12,754 nt of DNA from NCBI GenBank assembly GCA_021784615.1, contig JAJYHU010000372.1:1-12754 (forward strand), in the 5' to 3' direction. This document shows positions 6,614 to 12,754 of this stretch, piece after piece (positions within the stretch are counted from its first letter, which is position 1; every line of letters begins with the position of its first letter). Origin of the DNA: Acidobacteriota bacterium. Lineage in GTDB: Bacteria > Acidobacteriota > Terriglobia > UBA7540. The position numbers and the translations under genes were made by a program. The notes under the pieces are model-generated. The model had not been told where the DNA came from. It did not search any database and saw only the letters and a program-made list of their open reading frames with translations.

Positions 6614-7609
6614 ATGTATACTACAGTTTCGATGTTCAAAACAGAGCAGGAATTCGTCCGGTGGCTTCAAGCACTCGCTTCCCAAAAGTCTCCACGCCTC
6701 AGGCTGGGAATCGGCGATGACGCGGCGCTGGTGGCGGCGGGCCGCAATCGCGATTTCATCCTGACGACGGACCTTTCGATTGAAGGAGTTCATTTCAACC
6801 GTCGCCTGCACCCGGCTCGGGCTGTCGGACATCGGGCGCTTGCCCGCTCCTTGAGCGACATTGCGGCCATGGGCGGGGTCCCGCGTTTCGCACTGCTTTC
6901 CATCGCTTTCACTCGGGCGACCACGCGCGAATGGGTTGAGGAGTTTTTCGAGGGGCTTTTTCTGCTGGCTCGCCGTTTCCATGTTGAGGTGATCGGCGGA
7001 GACACGGCGGTGGTGCGGCGCGCGGGCATGATTGACGTGATGGTGGTTGGAGAAGTTCCGCGCGGCAAAGCTCTGCGGCGGTCAGGAGCCCGGCCAGGCG
7101 ATCAAATCTTTGTCAGCGGGCGGCTGGGACGTTCGGCGCTGGGCTTGGCGATTCTGAAATCGCGCGCTAGAGGCAAAGACCGGGCGAACGGGTTTGCGGC
7201 ATCACTCAAAGCGCATCTTTATCCTGAGCCGCGTATCGGGCTGGGAAATTTCCTCCAGCGCACTCGCCTGGCATCCGCGCTAATGGACATCAGCGACGGG
7301 CTCTCAACGGACCTTGCGCGGCTTTGCGAGGCGAGCGGCGTGGGAGCGGAGATCCAGGCCGAACAAATTCCGGGGCCGGGGAAACTAAATCCCGCAAAAT
7401 CTCTCAAACTTGCCCTCGATGGCGGTGAGGACTATGAATTGCTTTTTACCGTCCCGTCAAAGAAAGCATCTCAACTGCCCGAAAAGTTTCAAGGTATTGC
7501 GCTCCATTGCATCGGCCGGATCAAGCGGTCTCGAGACCTCCTTCTGGTTCGCCTGGACGGCTCCGGCACGCCTCTCGCCGCGGCAGGCTACGACCATTTC
7601 TCAAAATGA
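6614..7609 (+). CDS. thiL: Thiamine-monophosphate kinase
   Basis: This 331-residue cytoplasmic enzyme makes thiamine diphosphate by ATP-dependent phosphorylation of thiamine monophosphate, the last step of the pathway. The protein shows the ThiL/PurM-type ATP-grasp-unrelated fold motifs in order: GIGDDAA (32-38), TTDLSIEGVHF (51-61), SDIAAMGG (81-88), GGDT (128-131), MDISDGLSTDL (224-234) and GGEDYELLF (270-278). The Asp-rich motifs bind the metal and phosphate groups. The length is normal for the family. The start is not certain: no clear ribosome site precedes the ATG at 6614, and a second ATG at 6632 (seven codons in) would also keep the whole domain. No other thiamine gene is nearby. It converges on the PBP gene with a 48-base gap and no clear hairpin terminator. 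Confidence 0.93.
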   Translation: MYTTVSMFKTEQEFVRWLQALASQKSPRLRLGIGDDAALVAAGRNRDFILTTDLSIEGVHFNRRLHPARAVGHRALARSLSDIAAMGGVPRFALLSIAFTRATTREWVEEFFEGLFLLARRFHVEVIGGDTAVVRRAGMIDVMVVGEVPRGKALRRSGARPGDQIFVSGRLGRSALGLAILKSRARGKDRANGFAASLKAHLYPEPRIGLGNFLQRTRLASALMDISDGLSTDLARLCEASGVGAEIQAEQIPGPGKLNPAKSLKLALDGGEDYELLFTVPSKKASQLPEKFQGIALHCIGRIKRSRDLLLVRLDGSGTPLAAAGYDHFSK

Positions 7610-7657
7610 CTGGGAAGCGGGCGGGTGCCTCTGCATGTCACGCGCGGAGCCTGCGCT

Positions 7658-10075
7658 CTAGTTCTTCCTCGCGGCGGGTTGGATTTTGAGCGTGCCTGGA
7701 CCAGGCGCCGCGGGATGAGCCAGTGGCGCGGCCTTGGCATTGGCAACCGGAGGCGCGCCGGGGGCAGTCCCGGCGGGCAAGGCGACCGGTTCCGAACCGC
7801 CGGGCAGGAACTCTGAGGGGCCTGCGCTGGCAAGAATTTCTTTCACCTGGTTAGGATCCGTCAAAAGTGGAGAATCCGGGAAATGCTGGACGGGCTTGCC
7901 CGCGAGAACATGACCCATGAAATCCGCCCAGATGGGCAGCGCCACGTGTGAGCCTTCCTCTCCCTTGCCCAGCGGACGGTGGTCGTCAAAGCCCACCCAC
8001 ACCCCGCAAGTGACCGAAGGAGAAAAGCCGATAAACCAGGCGTCGGTAAAGTCATTGGTCGTCCCGGTCTTGCCGGCCAGGGAATACTTCTCCGCCATTG
8101 CTTTTTCCCGGACCGCCGTGCCGGAGTTGAAGACTTCCCGGAGCATGGAAATCTCAAGGCGCGCGATGCCGGCGGGCAGAACGTCGGTGACTTGAGGCGG
8201 GAACTCGTCGATCACGCGTCCGTTATAGTCCGTAACGCGCGAGATTTCCCGCGGCTCGATGTGCACCCCGTCGTCGGGAAAGGTGGTAAAAGCCGACGTG
8301 TGCTCAAACAGCGTCAAGTCGGAAGCTCCAAGCGCCAGGGGAAGGTTGGGAACCAGGCGCGAGGTGATCCCAAACCGGCGGCACAGCTTGATGACGTTGT
8401 CGATGCCGACCTTGGCCAGCAGCTTGACGGCGGGCACGTTTCGCGATTCCGCAAAGGCGCGCAGCAGCGTAATCCTGCCCTCGAATTTATCGTCGTAGTT
8501 GTGCGGCGCCCACACGCCGGATGAGGAGGGAAAGCTGACCGGGGTGTCGAGGATGGTGTCGAACGGAGTCATCCCGTCCAGAAGCGCCTGCGCGTAGACG
8601 TAAACTTTGAAGGATGAGCCGACCTGCCGGTAGGCCTGAACGGCGCGGTTGAACTTGCTGATATCGTAATTGTAGCCGCCCACCATCGCCTTGATTTCAC
8701 CCGTCGCATTGTCAATCGCCAGAAGCGCTCCCTGCACGGTGGGCGTTTGGTCCAAGGTCGCCTGGGCGGTTGACCCTTTAAGGCTCTTGATCAGGAAAAG
8801 GTCAACGTCGCCCGGACTGAACATCGCTTGGGGAGACTGCCTGCCGGTCCAGGCAAAGTCAGCGGGCTTGACCTGGGCGGTGACGCCGCCGAATCGCACC
8901 ACCGCGTAGTCCTGCCGGACGTCCATGACGATCCCGTGCACGCGGTCACCGGGTTTCAAAGCTTCGCACCAGTCCGGGTCCTGGTAGGTTTTCAAGGTAG
9001 CGATCTGGCCATCGGGAAGCTTTACGGGGTTCTTCAGGATATTTTTTTTCGGGCCGCGCCATCCGCGCCGCTTGTCATCTTCCCGCAGTCCCTGGCGAAG
9101 TGCTTCCTGCGCCGCTCTCTGCATGTGGACGTTCAACGTGGTGTAAACGCGAAGGCCTTTTTGCTGCACCGTCTCAAGCCCGTATTTCCCCTCCAGAAAC
9201 TGCCGGATGTCCTCAACAAAATACGGCGCAAGGTCGTTGCTCCAGGTTTTGACGTCCAGGCCGATCGGCGTTGCCTTGGCGGCGCGATATTCATCCCGAT
9301 TGATCTTGTGATTGTCGAGCATCGCCCTCAAAACTTCATTCCGGCGCGCCAGTGCGTGCCCGGGGTAAAGAATCGGCGAGTAGTAAGTTGGAGCGCGGGG
9401 CATTCCGGCCAGAAGCGCAGCTTCAGGAAGCGTCAGTTGCTCCAGATGCTTTCCATAATAAAACTCCGAAGCGGCCCCGAAGCCATAGTTTCCAAAGCCC
9501 ATCGGAACCTGGTTCGAATACATAGTGAAGATCTGCGGCTTGGTGAAGTGGCGCTCGATTTGAATGGCCAGCAGCGCTTCCTGAATTTTGCGGCGGAAGC
9601 TCTTTTCGGGCGTCAGAAAGAGCATGCGGCTCAATTGCTGGGTAAGCGTGCTCGCTCCCTGCGCCTTGCGCCATTCCAGAATGTCAACGGCCGCAGCCTT
9701 CACGATCCTCAGGATGTCGATTCCCCAGTGGCTTTCAAAATGGCGGTCTTCAATGGAAATCACTGCATTGCGCAGCACGGGCGGGATTTGGTTATACGTG
9801 ACCATCACCCGATGTTCGAGAGCGAAGCTCGCAATCGGGCTGCCGTCGTCGGCATAGAGCTCCGTCATCACGTCCGGCTGGTAGTCTTCCAGCCGGCGCA
9901 CCTGGGGCAGGTCGGACGAATAGATGAAGACGTATCCGCACAGAATGCCCGCTCCGGCGGAAAGAAGCAGAAGGATGATAAAGACAAGTTGGCCGAAAAG
10001 TTTCCGGTTGCCCGGCGCGACAAGTGGTCTTTTCGTTTGGGGAGACTTCGCGGCCCGGCGTTGCGGAACATCCAT
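7658..10075 (-). CDS. Class A penicillin-binding protein, PBP1A type (glycosyltransferase/transpeptidase)
   Basis: This 805-residue bifunctional peptidoglycan synthase is anchored in the inner membrane and acts in the periplasm. A short basic cytoplasmic tail (1-26) is followed by one membrane helix (about 27-51). The GT51 domain has EDRHFESHWGID at 109-120 (catalytic Glu109) and GASTLTQQLSR at 140-150, with the second Glu near 166. An OB-like insert typical of PBP1A spans about 375-440 (PGDRVHGIVMDV...). The transpeptidase domain has SSFK (487-490; nucleophile Ser487, Lys490), SRN (544-546) and KTGT (669-672). The usual PGSxFKP context is VGSSFKV here, so both prolines are lost. Residues about 752-805 form a Pro/Ala/Gly-rich tail of low complexity. 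The ATG has an AGAGGA ribosome site, and a good promoter lies just upstream. It appears monocistronic. The gene name (mrcA/ponA type) is not assigned because paralogues are common. Confidence 0.93.
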   Translation of the reverse strand: MDVPQRRAAKSPQTKRPLVAPGNRKLFGQLVFIILLLLSAGAGILCGYVFIYSSDLPQVRRLEDYQPDVMTELYADDGSPIASFALEHRVMVTYNQIPPVLRNAVISIEDRHFESHWGIDILRIVKAAAVDILEWRKAQGASTLTQQLSRMLFLTPEKSFRRKIQEALLAIQIERHFTKPQIFTMYSNQVPMGFGNYGFGAASEFYYGKHLEQLTLPEAALLAGMPRAPTYYSPILYPGHALARRNEVLRAMLDNHKINRDEYRAAKATPIGLDVKTWSNDLAPYFVEDIRQFLEGKYGLETVQQKGLRVYTTLNVHMQRAAQEALRQGLREDDKRRGWRGPKKNILKNPVKLPDGQIATLKTYQDPDWCEALKPGDRVHGIVMDVRQDYAVVRFGGVTAQVKPADFAWTGRQSPQAMFSPGDVDLFLIKSLKGSTAQATLDQTPTVQGALLAIDNATGEIKAMVGGYNYDISKFNRAVQAYRQVGSSFKVYVYAQALLDGMTPFDTILDTPVSFPSSSGVWAPHNYDDKFEGRITLLRAFAESRNVPAVKLLAKVGIDNVIKLCRRFGITSRLVPNLPLALGASDLTLFEHTSAFTTFPDDGVHIEPREISRVTDYNGRVIDEFPPQVTDVLPAGIARLEISMLREVFNSGTAVREKAMAEKYSLAGKTGTTNDFTDAWFIGFSPSVTCGVWVGFDDHRPLGKGEEGSHVALPIWADFMGHVLAGKPVQHFPDSPLLTDPNQVKEILASAGPSEFLPGGSEPVALPAGTAPGAPPVANAKAAPLAHPAAPGPGTLKIQPAARKN

Positions 10076-10096
10076 CGTGTTCTTTCCTCTCGTCCA

Positions 10097-10126
10097 ATTC
10101 TAGGGCCATGCGCTGAAAACAGTCAA
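10097..10126 (-). promoter_or_regulatory. Promoter of the PBP1A-type gene
   Basis: On the minus strand TTGACT (-35, 5 of 6), an 18-base spacer and TAGAAT (-10, 5 of 6) place the start of transcription near 10090, about 15 bases before the ATG at 10075. The AGAGGA ribosome site falls within this short leader. Confidence 0.65.
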
Positions 10127-10226
10127 ACAAACCGGCGCGGCGTACCAGCGGGTAGCGAAGAGGCGCGCGTTTTTTGCGTTCCTATGCGGCCCTTCTCTTA
10201 ACGCCTCTTATGATCAATCGCGGTTG

Positions 10227-10306
10227 GTAGCGCGTCTTCATATCCGCGGCTTTTCGCAGGAATATCAAAAAACGCCCAAGACCGCAGGAACGGCGGTGCG
10301 CGCTAC
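10227..10306. repeat. 80-bp element bounded by an 8-bp inverted repeat (GTAGCGCG / CGCGCTAC)
   Basis: GTAGCGCG at 10227-10234 and its exact complement CGCGCTAC at 10299-10306 bound a non-coding stretch containing an A-rich centre. The gap from 10076 to 10387 holds the PBP promoter, this element, a dyad at 10344-10367 and no gene that I can support. The form fits a small palindromic or MITE-like dispersed element, but only one copy is in view, so it may be a chance dyad. Confidence 0.35.
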
Positions 10307-10343
10307 GAGTTCTGCGCCGGTCCTCGATCTACGTACCACCGGC

Positions 10344-10367
10344 CGGAGCCTTTCATTTTAGGCTCTG
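10344..10367. promoter_or_regulatory. Dyad/hairpin upstream of the NotI-like endonuclease gene
   Basis: GAGCCT (10346-10351) and AGGCTC (10360-10365) are exact complements with an 8-base A/T-rich loop. In RNA the stem extends by a G.U and a C-G pair to 8 bp. It ends 20 bases before the ATG at 10388. It could be an operator, a leader hairpin or a weak terminator. No controller (C) protein gene is seen beside it. Confidence 0.4.
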
Positions 10368-10387
10368 CTACTTTTGTGATAGTACTC

Positions 10388-11347
10388 ATGCCCGTAATGA
10401 AGAACAAAAAGCCAAAATCTCCTAAGCCTAGGTTTGGGATTGGTGAGTGGTATGGAATACCCCTTACAGCTTTGACCTCGGATGAACGCCGAAGGTTCGC
10501 AGAAATCCAATTTCTTCCAAAGTCCAAAAGGCCAGCGCCCCGGTGTCCGTTTCAGAAGAAGGCAGAATGTAACAAGCCTGGCGGGGTTTGTTCACTCCGG
10601 TTATATGACACGTCCCCCGTAACTGGCGAGGTGGGACCTGCCGACGGCGAATCAGGCCAGTTACGCACAGTATGCCCTGCGCGTTTTGAAGAAGACCATC
10701 TGATCTACCGGTGGGTTGCAGAGTCCATTCTTGGCTCCAGCAATCCAATTGTGCTTGGCGAGATCGGGTTTCTGGAGTCTCCTCCCTCTCCAGAAATCGA
10801 GACGGTCCCGTCTGACGTCGGGAGAATTGATAGGGTTCTCATCCTGCCTAAAGCGAAGCCGCTTTCATGGTGCGCATTAGAAGTTCAGGCAGTCTACTTC
10901 CAGGGCCGTGCTATGAGGAATGACTTTAGCACTATACGTAACAATCCCGCGGACGGTTTGCCGTTTCCCAGTGTTGTACGACGACCCGACTATCGGAGCA
11001 GTGGACCGAAGCGACTGATGCCCCAGCTACAAATCAAAGTCCCATCTCTCAGGAGGTGGGGCAAAAAGATGGCGGTTGTTGTGGATCGGAGTTTTTTTCT
11101 TGCGATGGGAAGAATGCGGACCGTGCCGCACATTTCTAATTGCGATGTAGCATGGTTCGTCTTAAGGTATGAACAGTCCCATAATGGGCGCTTCTGTTTG
11201 GTGCGAGACGGCGTTCATTTTACGACGCTAGAGGACTCAGTGGAGGCCCTGACGGCTGGCGTCCCCGTGAGCCTGGAGGTGTTCGAAGAGCGGATCCTCG
11301 CGAAGCTGGGGCGGCTTTCTGGCCCAACCCAGGTCACGTCCTATTAG
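10388..11347 (+). CDS. NotI-family Type II restriction endonuclease
   Basis: This 319-residue probable endonuclease cuts unmodified DNA at a specific sequence. Starting from the ATG at 10388, four cysteines (C53, C61, C68, C96) sit in the pattern RCPFQKKAEC...GGVC...TVCPARF, matching the cysteine-bound iron site found near the N-terminus of NotI. The nuclease core follows, with Asp148 (GRIDRVLIL) and a Glu-x-Gln motif (ALEVQA, E165/Q167), the family's variant of PD-(D/E)xK. Residues RFGIGEWYG near the N-terminus are also family-like. The protein is shorter than NotI (about 380 residues). The start is uncertain (GTG 10376, ATG 10388 and ATG 10397 are possible) and none has a clear ribosome site. 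Codon use looks less GC-biased than in the housekeeping genes, consistent with horizontal transfer. Its 3' end overlaps the opposing methyltransferase by 111 bp. Recognition sequence unknown. Confidence 0.82.
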   Translation: MPVMKNKKPKSPKPRFGIGEWYGIPLTALTSDERRRFAEIQFLPKSKRPAPRCPFQKKAECNKPGGVCSLRLYDTSPVTGEVGPADGESGQLRTVCPARFEEDHLIYRWVAESILGSSNPIVLGEIGFLESPPSPEIETVPSDVGRIDRVLILPKAKPLSWCALEVQAVYFQGRAMRNDFSTIRNNPADGLPFPSVVRRPDYRSSGPKRLMPQLQIKVPSLRRWGKKMAVVVDRSFFLAMGRMRTVPHISNCDVAWFVLRYEQSHNGRFCLVRDGVHFTTLEDSVEALTAGVPVSLEVFEERILAKLGRLSGPTQVTSY

Positions 11348-12151
11348 CAGCTCATTCATAATTTCGTGATGCGTGTTCTTCATGGGAACTGAATGCATGT
11401 CAAATCCGAACCGCGTGGCCAGCGCACGGATTGGAGCGGCGTCGTCGTAGGTCATTAGGAAAGCTCCTCTCAACCTGGAGACCTCGTTGAATAACCCTTC
11501 GTGATCCACCTGCGAGTGAACGTATAACCTACGTCCAGCGACGGTGTAGGGAGGATCGATAAAAAAGGCCATTTCTTTTTGCCGCGCGTTGTCATGGATG
11601 AATTGAATCCCGTCCCCTTGCTCAAACCGAATCCGGTGCTTGTTTTCAAAGATTGCCAGTATGCGCCGAGCCAATGTTTCCGGGTACCAACGGGAGGAGA
11701 GACCGCGTCCGTTTTCACCTTGCTTCATTAGGCTTGCACCGGGTGCCAAAATGCCACCCCTCTGGACGCGGTTGCGAACAATCGTTTGGAACGCCCGTTC
11801 GAACTGATTCCTGGGGGCGGTATGAAGACAAGCGCGCACAGACTCTTCGGACAATTTGAATGATACGATCTTGGAGGCAAGCCGCTCGCCTTGGATACTT
11901 AGTATCGTCTTCCATACAGAGGCGACGTCGCGGTCGATCTCCACGAGGGTAAGCTTTTCAGCCATCCCGTCAAACAACGCCGAGAGCCCAACAATTCCTC
12001 CGCCCGCGAAAGGCTCTGCAAACTCGAACGAACGGCGCCGGAGACTCCGCAGCCACTGCCTGACGTACGGAACCAGCCAAGTCTTACCGCCCGGGTAACG
12101 GAACGGACTACGGTGGTGGACGGAAGCGACGTTAATGACCAGTGGAGACAT
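11237..12151 (-). CDS. D12-class (Dam-like) N6-adenine DNA methyltransferase
   Basis: This 304-residue enzyme is the probable modification partner of the NotI-like nuclease. It would transfer a methyl group from S-adenosylmethionine to the N6 of adenine in its target. With the ATG at 12151, motif X is SPFRYPGGK (about 15-23), motif I is FAGGGIVG (48-55), an acidic 'VEIDRD' follows at about 70-75, and the catalytic motif IV is DPPY (199-202), the alpha-group order of the MethyltransfD12 family. A TTG three codons upstream (12160) extends the frame but overlaps the predicted -10 box, so ATG is preferred. The core ends near NELLIGRDL; the last 36 or so residues are a tail encoded antisense to the nuclease gene. 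The nuclease gene is convergent. It could be a solitary Dam-like enzyme, but its immediate pairing with a nuclease makes restriction-modification much more likely. Confidence 0.88.
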   Translation of the reverse strand: MSPLVINVASVHHRSPFRYPGGKTWLVPYVRQWLRSLRRRSFEFAEPFAGGGIVGLSALFDGMAEKLTLVEIDRDVASVWKTILSIQGERLASKIVSFKLSEESVRACLHTAPRNQFERAFQTIVRNRVQRGGILAPGASLMKQGENGRGLSSRWYPETLARRILAIFENKHRIRFEQGDGIQFIHDNARQKEMAFFIDPPYTVAGRRLYVHSQVDHEGLFNEVSRLRGAFLMTYDDAAPIRALATRFGFDMHSVPMKNTHHEIMNELLIGRDLGWARKPPQLREDPLFEHLQAHGDASRQGLH

Positions 12152-12159
12152 TGTGTCCA

Positions 12160-12188
12160 ATGATACTCAGACCATAAAGAATCGGCAA
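12160..12188 (-). promoter_or_regulatory. Methyltransferase promoter giving a near-leaderless mRNA
   Basis: On the minus strand TTGCCG (-35, 4 of 6), a 17-base spacer and TATCAT (-10, 5 of 6) end only 8 bases before the ATG at 12151. Transcription would start about 2-4 bases before the ATG. This agrees with the absence of a ribosome site there. Confidence 0.5.
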
Positions 12189-12346
12189 GACTTTCGTCTT
12201 TCTTGACAACGTGGAACCGCCGTTTTTGCGGTCAGCGGTAGCCGCTTTGACGCAGCCGGCAACATTATAGACGCGATTCCGCCGGGATATAATCTTTCAG
12301 GGGGGCGGAGGGCGTCTTCCACGGGCTCCTAAGCGCCGAACACGGC

Positions 12347-12586
12347 ATGGCCACTATAATGACGAAGATGAAAAAACTGCCGAACGGGGCGACGGAGATT
12401 CCAAAAGAAGAATCTGCCTCTCGTTTATCTTCTCTCCCGGCAACACGGCGGCTTTGGCAGGCGGCGCCGGATGAAGAGGTTGCGTTGCTGGAAGAGAACG
12501 AATTTTGTTTTAAGACCGTGAAAGCAGAAAAAAAGAATTCTTTTTTTAAAAAACGAAGCCAGTGTCATGCCTCAGAAATGCGTTGA
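12347..12586 (+). CDS. Doubtful small hypothetical ORF
   Basis: This is an open frame of 79 codons starting at ATG. The product is Lys/Glu-rich and not recognised; it has no signal peptide, membrane segment or known motif. No ribosome site precedes the ATG. A perfect TATAAT at 12288-12293 lies upstream but without a good -35 at the right distance. Several Met codons occur within the first eight, and the end of the frame runs through an A/T-only palindrome, which makes a real conserved gene less likely. The surrounding gap (12161-12346 and 12587-12605) contains short hairpins (such as AGCGG-TAG-CCGCT near 12234) and no other gene that I can support. Confidence 0.2.
   Translation: MATIMTKMKKLPNGATEIPKEESASRLSSLPATRRLWQAAPDEEVALLEENEFCFKTVKAEKKNSFFKKRSQCHASEMR
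12528..12547. repeat. Perfect 20-bp A/T palindrome around an EcoRI site
   Basis: Seven A, then GAATTC, then seven T, immediately followed by six A. It stands out in GC-rich DNA. It may be a bent or easily melted segment, or a remnant of a terminator. No function is assigned. Confidence 0.5.
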
Positions 12587-12605
12587 TAAAATCTGCGTGT
12601 GTCGC

Positions 12606-12702
12606 TGTCATTCCGAGGGCCGAGGTTTCGATCGGCCCGAGGAATCTGCTTTGTTTTCAATCCCTCATCAAAAGCAGATTCCTCGCTGCGCTCGGAATGA
12701 CA
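12606..12702. repeat. 97-bp MITE/REP-like inverted-repeat element
   Basis: The outer arms TGTCATTCCGAG (12606-12617) and CTCGGAATGACA (12691-12702) are exact complements. So are the inner arms GAGGAATCTGCTTT (12639-12652) and AAAGCAGATTCCTC (12671-12684), separated by an 18-base loop. The left side contains an extra hairpin (GGGCCGA at 12617-12623 with TCGGCCC at 12632-12638), while the right side has only the short CGCTGCG core. The 'TGTCATTCCGAG...GAGGAATCTGCTTT' motif is one I recognise as a recurring dispersed palindrome in many bacterial genomes, including Acidobacteriota. It encodes no protein. No target-site duplication is evident. Confidence 0.75.
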
Positions 12703-12754
12703 TTTAGACTTATGCAGCGAATTAATGAGCCAGCACAACCGCAAACCGAGACCC

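Noticed and set aside
8828..10201. 457-codon open frame on the + strand opposite the PBP gene
   Set aside because: It is fully antisense to a well-supported PBP1A-type gene, has no recognisable domain, and is explained by few stop codons in GC-rich DNA. The same applies to the frames at 1562-2356, 3950-4663 and 7979-8524.
1..12754. CRISPR arrays, tRNA or rRNA genes, complete insertion sequences
   Set aside because: No regularly spaced repeats, cloverleaf-like sequences, rRNA-like stretches or transposase genes were seen on either strand.

Overview
The window is a GC-rich piece of a bacterial chromosome. Three things fit a soil or plant-matter-degrading Acidobacteriota-like organism: Tat-exported carbohydrate-active enzymes, a GMC oxidoreductase paired with a gluconate-2-dehydrogenase subunit-3-like protein, and the general gene style. 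No rRNA, tRNA or marker gene pins the taxon, so this assignment is an inference.

Left part (1-5581), exported sugar metabolism. The window opens in the last codons of a probable GH27-type alpha-galactosidase (+). Facing it is a large Tat-exported GH95-like glycoside hydrolase (-). Next comes a divergent pair: a small Tat-signal protein of the gluconate dehydrogenase subunit 3 family (-) and a signal-less FAD-dependent GMC oxidoreductase (+) with a cysteine cluster. They share a 243-bp divergent control region that contains promoter-like elements and a 12-bp tandem repeat. Together they probably form a periplasmic sugar or polyol dehydrogenase in which the small subunit carries the flavoprotein through the Tat pore.

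Middle part (5641-10126), housekeeping. lexA (-) has a strong sigma70 promoter and a 20-bp dyad that is a good candidate for its own operator. It is divergent from thiL (+, thiamine-monophosphate kinase). thiL converges on a class A penicillin-binding protein (-, PBP1A type) that has its own promoter.

Right part (10127-12754), accessory. A NotI-family restriction endonuclease (+) and a D12-class N6-adenine DNA methyltransferase (-) are arranged tail to tail, and their 3' ends overlap by 111 bp. The pair reads as a Type II restriction-modification module. It lies between a small palindromic element (10227-10306) and a 97-bp MITE/REP-like inverted-repeat element (12606-12702). The methyltransferase promoter is placed so that its mRNA should be almost leaderless. 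Because the NotI site (GCGGCCGC) contains no adenine, an adenine methylase partner implies a different recognition sequence. An intact NotI site is present in this same DNA at 3522-3529. This module is the most interesting item in the window.
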